64,000 nt of DNA from Lachnospiraceae bacterium. Its GTDB lineage: Bacteria; Bacillota; Clostridia; Lachnospirales; Lachnospiraceae. Where the stretch lies: NCBI GenBank assembly GCA_910575565.1, contig CAJTFL010000022.1, positions 1-64,000 on the forward strand, written 5' to 3'. Below are positions 59,012 through 64,000 of this stretch, one piece after another. The first letter of the stretch is position 1, and each line of letters starts with the position of its first letter. A program made the position numbers and the translations under genes. The notes beneath the pieces are model-generated. The model was not told the DNA's origin. It saw only the letters and a program-made list of their open reading frames with translations, and made no database searches.

Positions 59012-59029
59012 CTGCAATAGGGGGATAAG

Positions 59030-59731
59030 ATGAGGAATATAGCAATCATACCAGCCAGGAGCGGATCAAAGAGCCTCCCCAATAAGAATATTATTGAATT
59101 GAAAGGAAAACCATTAATGCATTATACCATTAAAGCGGCTTTAGATTCAGGATATTTTCAAGAAGTCATGGTTTCTACAGATTCAGAAAACTATGCCGAC
59201 ATAGCAAGAAAATGTGGCGCGAATGTTCCGTTCCTAAGATCAGAAAAAATGTCAGGAGACTCAGTGGGATCATGGGATACGGTCCGAGAAGTCCTGTCAA
59301 ACTATAGGCAAATGGGAAAAACATATGATTATGTGGCTTTGCTCCAGCCTACATCTCCATTAAGAGACGCTGATGATATTAAACAGGTATTTAAACGGCT
59401 GTGTGAAACAGGATCCCATAATGCTGTGACAGTAACGGAAGTTGACCATCCAGTACAATGGTGTTTTCGATTATCTGAAACAGGATTAATGGATGAAATG
59501 GCAGTATCACCATACAATAATATGAGACGACAGGATCTCGAAACATATTATAGAGAAAACGGAGCAGTGTATGTGGTTGATGCCAAGAGAATCGTAGATT
59601 CTGATTATAATTTTTATGGGGATAAGTGTATTGGCTGTATTATGCCAAGAGAGAAATCAATAGATATTGATACAAAAATCGATTTGCTAATTGCTGAGTT
59701 GGAGATGAAGTCCGAAAATTTGGGTGATTGA
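59030..59731 (+). CDS. legF: CMP-legionaminate cytidylyltransferase
   Basis: 233 aa, GGGGGATAAG before ATG. Acylneuraminate cytidylyltransferase: IIPARSGSKSLPNKNIIELK (nucleotide loop), VSTDSENYADIA, and the FLRSEKMSGDS, VALLQPTSPLRD and YYRENGAVYVVD blocks. Activates the nine-carbon acid with CTP, the last soluble step before transfer. NeuA/LegF/PseF cannot be separated by eye; the leg context decides. Last gene of the operon, 250 bases before the bidirectional terminator at 59965. Confidence 0.92.
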   Translation: MRNIAIIPARSGSKSLPNKNIIELKGKPLMHYTIKAALDSGYFQEVMVSTDSENYADIARKCGANVPFLRSEKMSGDSVGSWDTVREVLSNYRQMGKTYDYVALLQPTSPLRDADDIKQVFKRLCETGSHNAVTVTEVDHPVQWCFRLSETGLMDEMAVSPYNNMRRQDLETYYRENGAVYVVDAKRIVDSDYNFYGDKCIGCIMPREKSIDIDTKIDLLIAELEMKSENLGD

Positions 59732-59964
59732 AAGCAAGGAGCCTTCATCCTTAGGTGTTTCCTATTTTCTTTCCTTTCCGGTATTCCAATTCCCTGATTT
59801 CCCTATATCCTGCCAAATTTCCCCCATATCCGTTATAATCAATCTTTCCTGGCATTCCTGGGAAAAACGCCCGCAGGCAGACGGCAAGGCGCGGGAATTA
59901 TCTTACCGGAGCAAGTATGGTTTGATTTACTGGAGGATTAACGGGCGCGCTGTATGGGCAGATG
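59732..59964. other. post-operon gap, no gene recognised
   Basis: A frame at 59724-59969 overlaps legF, lacks a ribosome site and is low-complexity (FPVFQFPDFPISCQISPISV). Its last 25 codons look more protein-like, so it may be the tail of an old gene. Not called. Confidence 0.4.
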
Positions 59965-60022
59965 AATAAAGCCCTCCATCCCCCGCAATTTTTCTGTGGG
60001 CAGGGATGGAGGGCTTGTTTTA
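59965..60022. terminator. bidirectional terminator between legF and permease
   Basis: AAGCCCTCCATCCC / GGGATGGAGGGCTT 14-bp arms with an inner CCGC/GTGGG stem. T-rich on the plus side (TTGTTTTATC) and TTTATTC on the minus side, serving both converging units. A near copy lies at 40503-40559. Confidence 0.85.
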
Positions 60023-60047
60023 TCTCGTAATTCCCAACGCCTGTGGA

Positions 60048-61403
60048 TTAATATACATCATTCGTAGCCTGTGCCTTATTCTTCCTGGGTTCCTTGGGAA
60101 GGGTGACATTTAAAATAATGGCTACCAGGGTAGCGATAACTACCGGGGAACGGCCAAAGATTGTGGTCGCCCATGCAGGGAACTGGGACAGGGAGGCGGA
60201 TGCCTGGGATACGCCCATGCCCAGGGCGGCGGCAAGGCCTACGATGGAGGTATTCCGATAATTCATGTCCTCGGTCATTACCAGCTTTATCCCGGTCATG
60301 GCGATAGAGGCAAACACGGTTACTGTGGCGCCTCCTAAAACGCACTGGGGGATGGTGGTTAACAGGGCGGAAAACTTGGGGAACAGCCCGGCCACCAGGA
60401 TAATCAGGGCGGCAAGGCCTAAGGTGCACCGGTTTACCACCTTCGTGGTGGCCACGATCCCCACGTTCTGGCTGTAAGTAGCGGTGGGAAGGCAGCCGAA
60501 GCAGGCGCCAATCATATTCGTTACGCCGTAGCCTAAGATAGCTCCCTGAAGCTCATCTGTACGTGGCTCCCGTCCTAAGCCGCCGCTGGTGGTGGCGGAG
60601 AAGTCGCCGATAGCCTGTACGGCATTGATGGCGAAAAGAAGGCCGATGGCTACACAGGAGGAAATCTCAAACTGAATCGGAAAGTGGAAAAGCTGTGGAA
60701 GCTGGAAGGCTCCTGCTTCGGCTACACTGGAAAAGTTCACCATGCCGCAGATGGCAGCCACCACATAGCCGCAGGCCATCCCGATAAGGATGGAAGCCAG
60801 CTTGAAGATGCCGGTGGCAAAGTGGTTTAATGCGGTAACAACTACCAAGGTGAAAATGGCAATCGCCCAGTTTTTCGGGGATCCGTATTCGGGACTGGAA
60901 GCGCCTCCTGCCATATAGTTAATGGCAGTAGGATACAGGGATAAGCCGATGGTGAAAACAACGGTCCCTGCGATTAACGGCGGGAACAGCCTGCGGATCT
61001 TTTTGATGGAAAGACCCACCAGGATCGCCACGACGCCGCCGACGATCTGGGCGCCTAAGATTGCGCCGATGCCAAAGCCCTCAGCGATAGCCTGCATACT
61101 GGGCACATAGGCGAAGGACACGCCAATGATTACCGGAAGGGCTGAGCCTAGATGAAAGCCGGTGCGGGAACCGATGGGGAAGAGCTGGAGCATGGTGGAT
61201 AAGGCAGAAATCACCAAAGAAGCCTGGATTAAAATTACCCGCTCCGCCCCGCTTATCCCGGCGGCGCCGGAGATAATAATGGCAGGAGTAACACAGCCTA
61301 CGATCATGGCCACTACGTGCTGCAGCGCCATGGGAAGGGCCTGGCCTAACTGGGGCACGCCGTCCAATTCAAACAGCGATGCATGAGTGCGTTCGTTTTT
61401 CAT
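60048..61403 (-). CDS. NCS2-family purine (xanthine/uracil) permease
   Basis: 451 aa from ATG 61403 (GGAGGAAACC directly upstream; earlier in-frame ATGs are weaker). About 12-14 membrane helices. LFELDGVPQLGQALPMALQHVVAMIVG at the N-terminus is the NCS2 signature (QHVVAM, with xanthine-type Gln-His). ELQGAILGYGVTNMIGACFG and NVGIVATTKVVNR carry the substrate-binding positions of UraA/XanQ proteins. Proton-symport of a purine, likely xanthine or uric acid, given ygeW and arcC upstream. A 46-base piece of it is duplicated at 40560-40605. Confidence 0.9.
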   Translation of the reverse strand: MKNERTHASLFELDGVPQLGQALPMALQHVVAMIVGCVTPAIIISGAAGISGAERVILIQASLVISALSTMLQLFPIGSRTGFHLGSALPVIIGVSFAYVPSMQAIAEGFGIGAILGAQIVGGVVAILVGLSIKKIRRLFPPLIAGTVVFTIGLSLYPTAINYMAGGASSPEYGSPKNWAIAIFTLVVVTALNHFATGIFKLASILIGMACGYVVAAICGMVNFSSVAEAGAFQLPQLFHFPIQFEISSCVAIGLLFAINAVQAIGDFSATTSGGLGREPRTDELQGAILGYGVTNMIGACFGCLPTATYSQNVGIVATTKVVNRCTLGLAALIILVAGLFPKFSALLTTIPQCVLGGATVTVFASIAMTGIKLVMTEDMNYRNTSIVGLAAALGMGVSQASASLSQFPAWATTIFGRSPVVIATLVAIILNVTLPKEPRKNKAQATNDVY

Positions 61404-61454
61404 GGTTTCCTCCATTCTGTGCGTGTTTTTTTGCACAAGCGAAATGCCGTATGT

Positions 61455-62399
61455 TTATCGGTGGATGCGTGTTCCCGTCTTTCCCAAGATGCCGTCTTTT
61501 GCTTTCTCTAATAAGGTAATTAAAGCCGTGCGTCCTTCGCCGGAGCGGGCAAAGTTTACCGCCGCCTGAACTTTAGGCAGCATGGAGCCGGGGGCGAAGT
61601 GGCCTTCCTCGATGTAGCTTTCCGCTTCTTCCACCGTTAGGTCATCCAGCCATTTCACGTCCGGTTTCCCAAAACGGATAGCGGCTTTTTCCACAGCGGT
61701 CAAGATGATCAGAAAGTCAGCGTCCAGGTTTTCCGCCAAAAGGCAGCTGGCAAAATCCTTATCAATCACGGCGCTGGCGCCCTTTAAATGGTTGCCCTGG
61801 CGGGTAACGGGAATTCCGCCGCCGCCGCAGGCGATTACCAACTGGCCGGAATTCACCAGAGAGCGGATAGCCCCGATCTCAATAATCTCCGCAGGCTTTG
61901 GGGAGGCAACTACCCGGCGGTAGCCCCTTCCAGCATCTTCCTTCATGATATAGCCGTATTTTTCCTCGGCGTTTTTCGCCTGTTCTTCGTTCATAAAGTG
62001 CCCGATAGGCTTAGATGGATTCTGGAAAGCCGGATCATCCTGCTCTACCCGGATCTGGGTGATCATGGTAGCAACCGGAATATCATAAATTCCCCGATTA
62101 TAAAGCTCCTCTCTTAGGGCATTCTGCAAGTCGTAGCCGATATACGCCTGGCTCATGGCAACGCAAACGGAGAGGGGAGTGTTTGGCTGGTTTTCATCCT
62201 CCCGGCTAAGTGCCGCCATGGCATTATTGATCATGCCCACCTGGGGGCCGTTTCCATGGGCAACCACCACTTCGCAGCCTTCCTCAATCAAATCCACAAT
62301 CGCTTTAGCTGTAATCTTCACTGCCGCCATCTGTTCCGGCAGGGTATTTCCAAGGGCATTGCCGCCAAGGGCAATGACGATTCGTTTTTTCTTTTCCAT
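61455..62399 (-). CDS. arcC: carbamate kinase
   Basis: 314 aa. Amino acid kinase fold: RIVIALGGNALGNTLPEQ at the N-terminus, VVAHGNGPQVGMINNAMAA, the AVIDKDFASCLLAENLDADF block and GSMLPKVQAAVNFARSGEGRTALITLLEKA at the end. Makes ATP from carbamoyl phosphate. It probably uses carbamoyl phosphate supplied by the YgeW-type transcarbamoylase. 51 bases to the permease, 180 bases from ygeW with a hairpin between, so partial read-through control is likely. Confidence 0.95.
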   Translation of the reverse strand: MEKKKRIVIALGGNALGNTLPEQMAAVKITAKAIVDLIEEGCEVVVAHGNGPQVGMINNAMAALSREDENQPNTPLSVCVAMSQAYIGYDLQNALREELYNRGIYDIPVATMITQIRVEQDDPAFQNPSKPIGHFMNEEQAKNAEEKYGYIMKEDAGRGYRRVVASPKPAEIIEIGAIRSLVNSGQLVIACGGGGIPVTRQGNHLKGASAVIDKDFASCLLAENLDADFLIILTAVEKAAIRFGKPDVKWLDDLTVEEAESYIEEGHFAPGSMLPKVQAAVNFARSGEGRTALITLLEKAKDGILGKTGTRIHR

Positions 62400-62496
62400 A
62401 ATTAATTCACACCTTTTCTATATTACATACTCATTTTACTTTTCCGCAGAGCCAGCCCTCCAAGTTGACAAAGCCTTAATTTCCCCATAAAAAGGA

Positions 62497-62534
62497 CAAA
62501 AAAGCCGCCTGGCATAATCAGGCGGCTCTTTTTG
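62497..62534 (-). terminator. terminator/attenuator between ygeW and arcC
   Basis: AGCCGCCTG / CAGGCGGCT, 9-bp arms with 7-base loop; on the minus strand followed by T6 (TTTTTTGTCC). It should reduce arcC-permease expression relative to ygeW. Confidence 0.75.
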
Positions 62535-62579
62535 GGACTGGCTTAAAACAAAAGCGCGATTCGGCCAATACAAAATGAC

Positions 62580-63773
62580 TTATTCAAAAATCCTGGGAGC
62601 TTTCCTCTCCTCTAACTTCTTTAAGATTTCCTGCGGGTTCTGGAACTTAGCAAGGAAGATCATAGCAGCAATGATGTACGGCTTAAAGCTGGCTTCCTTG
62701 TACAAAGGATCACGGTAGCGGTCAAATACGCTTGCGTCCACCTCGCCGGTTTCGCAGCTTACGCCGGTGATGTCAGCCGGCAAGCAGTGCAGGTACAGAG
62801 CCTTGCCGTCCTTGGTGGTCTTCATCAGTTCCTCGGTACAAGCCCAGTCCTTGTGCTGTGCGTTCTGTGCCAGCAGTTCCTTCTCCAGTGCCTTGATCCC
62901 ATCGGAATCGCCATTGCCATACAGTTCGGTTCTCTTTTCCATGGCGGCGAAGGGAGCCCAGCTCTTGGGATAAACGATGTCCGCATCCTTAAATGCCTCA
63001 GCCATGGAGTTCACCCGCTTAAAGGAGCCGCCGGTCTTATCGGCATTCTTCTTTGCCACTTCCTCTACCTCCGGCATTACCTCGTACCCTTCCGGATGAG
63101 CCAGCACCACGTCCATGCCGAAGCGGGTCATCAAACCGATAACGCCCTGGGGAACGGACAGGGGCTTTCCGTAGGAAGGAGAGTAGGCCCAGGTCATGGC
63201 CAGCTTCTTGCCCTTTAAGTTCTCTACGCCGCCGAATTCATGAATGATGTGAAGCATATCCGCCATGCACTGGGTGGGATGGTCGATATCGCACTGTAAG
63301 TTTACTAAAGTAGGCTTCTGCTCAAGGATCCCTGCCTTGTTCCCTTCCGTCACGGCGTCTACCACGTCATGCATATATTTGTTGCCCTTGCCGATGTACA
63401 TATCATCACGGATGCCGATCACGTCCGCCATAAAGGAGATCATATTGGCAGTTTCCCGGACGGTCTCACCGTGGGCGATCTGGGATTTCCCCTCGTCCAG
63501 ATCCTGGACTTCCAGTCCTAATAAATTACAGGCAGAGGCAAAAGAGAAACGGGTACGGGTGGAATTGTCCCGGAATAAGGAAATGCCTAAGCCGCTTTCA
63601 AATACCTTGGTGGAGATATTGTTCTCCCGCATAAAGCGCAGGGCGTCGGCCACGGTAAAGACGGCCTCCAGCTCTTCATCCGTTTTTTCCCAGGTTAAAA
63701 AGAAATCATTGTTGTACATTTCCTTGAAATTTAAGGCGTTTAATTTATCGATATAATCCTGAAGGGTTTTCAT
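62580..63773 (-). CDS. ygeW: YgeW-type knotted carbamoyltransferase
   Basis: 397 aa, longer than ornithine carbamoyltransferase (about 330). Carbamoyl-phosphate site: FRDNSTRTRFSFASACNLLG (STRT at 71-74), HPTQCMADML (about 172) and HCLPAD (about 330). The DEGKSQIAHGETVRETANMI block is the YgeW type. YgeW members have a knotted fold and a role in anaerobic purine/allantoin-type degradation, releasing carbamoyl phosphate. Upstream region at 63774-63965 has hairpin and direct repeats. GGAGAACCCAT precedes the ATG. Confidence 0.92.
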   Translation of the reverse strand: MKTLQDYIDKLNALNFKEMYNNDFFLTWEKTDEELEAVFTVADALRFMRENNISTKVFESGLGISLFRDNSTRTRFSFASACNLLGLEVQDLDEGKSQIAHGETVRETANMISFMADVIGIRDDMYIGKGNKYMHDVVDAVTEGNKAGILEQKPTLVNLQCDIDHPTQCMADMLHIIHEFGGVENLKGKKLAMTWAYSPSYGKPLSVPQGVIGLMTRFGMDVVLAHPEGYEVMPEVEEVAKKNADKTGGSFKRVNSMAEAFKDADIVYPKSWAPFAAMEKRTELYGNGDSDGIKALEKELLAQNAQHKDWACTEELMKTTKDGKALYLHCLPADITGVSCETGEVDASVFDRYRDPLYKEASFKPYIIAAMIFLAKFQNPQEILKKLEERKAPRIFE

Positions 63774-63836
63774 ATGGGTTCTCCTTTATTTGATGATTGT
63801 TTGATGATTGTTTTGCTGATTCGGTTAGGCTTTCCG
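63774..63836. other. ygeW leader segment
   Basis: Contains a tandem TGATGATTGTT (63791-63801 and 63802-63812), probably part of the 5' leader. No gene. Confidence 0.4.
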
Positions 63837-63868
63837 CCGGGAAGCCTTTGTGCAGAAGGCCTCCCGGG
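63837..63868. promoter_or_regulatory. leader hairpin upstream of ygeW
   Basis: CCGGGAAGCCTT / AAGGCCTCCCGG with one mismatch and a seven-base loop, about 65-95 bases upstream of the ygeW start. No T run, so an RNA leader structure or protein site rather than a terminator. Confidence 0.5.
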
Positions 63869-63893
63869 AAAAGTTCAAATCGTTTACGTTATT

Positions 63894-63964
63894 ATGATTT
63901 ATTTTATTGATAGGATCATGATTAATTTTGTTGATAGGATCATGATTATTTTATTGATAGGATA
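63894..63964. repeat. three tandem 24-base repeats upstream of ygeW
   Basis: Units at 63894-63917, 63918-63941 and 63942-63964 share ATGATT, TTTT[A/G]TTGATAGGAT and differ at a few positions. The spacing of 24 bases is a little over two helical turns. Probably a regulatory protein array or promoter region of the divergent upstream and ygeW transcripts. Confidence 0.8.
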
Positions 63965-64000
63965 ATATGGCGGGAAAAACGGTTCCTATATAACCTATGT

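Noticed and set aside
56835..59731. Sialic acid (neuBCA) instead of legionaminic acid genes
   Set aside because: legB, legC, a PtmE-type nucleotidyltransferase and an acyltransferase directly precede them, which a plain Neu5Ac pathway does not need.
59724..59969. 81-codon frame after legF
   Set aside because: Overlaps legF, no ribosome site, low-complexity first half; may be a remnant but cannot be supported.
63894..63964. Possible CRISPR array at the three 24-base repeats
   Set aside because: The repeats are directly adjacent without unique spacers and vary internally; no cas gene is present.

Overview
The window looks like a chromosomal segment of a gut-type Lachnospiraceae (Clostridia, Bacillota). 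This rests on the uvrC-hprK-murB-rapZ-whiA-crh-dnaE-pfkA block, strong GGAGG ribosome sites, a Crh-type HPr, oligopeptide ABC transporters, and the ygeW/arcC/NCS2-permease set typical of anaerobic purine users. The backbone is moderately GC-rich. The polysaccharide locus at about 42.4-52.3 kb is clearly AT-rich, and its downstream sugar-nucleotide genes are intermediate. The genus cannot be fixed from the sequence alone.

Layout: (1) 0-3.5 kb is a small-element zone around tRNAs. It has an Rpn-type nuclease, a SymE-like toxin, a Cro/C1 regulator, two tandem tRNA-Leu(CAG) genes behind a near-consensus promoter, a truncated AraC regulator, an ABC permease remnant, tRNA-Leu(AAG) and a HicB-like fragment. 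(2) 3.5-27.3 kb is housekeeping: DUF362 ferredoxin, DinB, a glycosidase-like lipoprotein, a DUF1653 protein, UvrC, HprK, MurB, RapZ, WhiA, Crh, DnaE, PfkA, a DUF6145 protein, DusB, a GH2 enzyme, CobQ, CbiC and an LtaS-like sulfatase. Palindromic repeat elements sit between several of these. (3) 28.2-34.4 kb is an oppBCDFA operon in which oppF is frameshifted at a G8 run. (4) 34.6-41.0 kb is an accessory and decay zone. It has an HxlR/flavin reductase pair, two lipoproteins, sigma-factor, MerR and toxin-antitoxin fragments, a collapsed ATPase/HNH (Septu-like) defence pair, and a mosaic scrap made of pieces of two other loci in this window. (5) 41.0-59.7 kb is a polysaccharide operon. It starts with a divergent XRE regulator, a promoter with tandem palindromic operators and a tyrosine-recombinase homologue that has lost its catalytic residues. 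Glycosyltransferases, a Wzy, a Wzx and an asparagine-synthase-like enzyme follow, and then a nearly complete CMP-legionaminic acid pathway (legB, legC, ptmE, a candidate legH acyltransferase, legI, legG, legF). (6) 60.0-63.8 kb, on the minus strand, is ygeW-arcC-NCS2 permease, a piece of an anaerobic purine/carbamoyl catabolic set, with a tandem-repeat upstream region at the window edge.

How it works together: HprK and Crh (Glu at position 15, Ser46 kept) point to catabolite control without sugar phosphotransfer by this HPr paralogue. The leg genes should make CMP-legionaminic acid from a GDP-activated glucosamine. A GT-B protein with HP and SS motifs (47.9-49.0 kb) is the best candidate to transfer it, and Wzx/Wzy would export and polymerise the repeat unit. 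No priming transferase or chain-length regulator is encoded here, so these must lie elsewhere. The most unusual feature is the recombinase-derived protein at the head of this operon, which is probably a DNA-binding regulator and not an enzyme.
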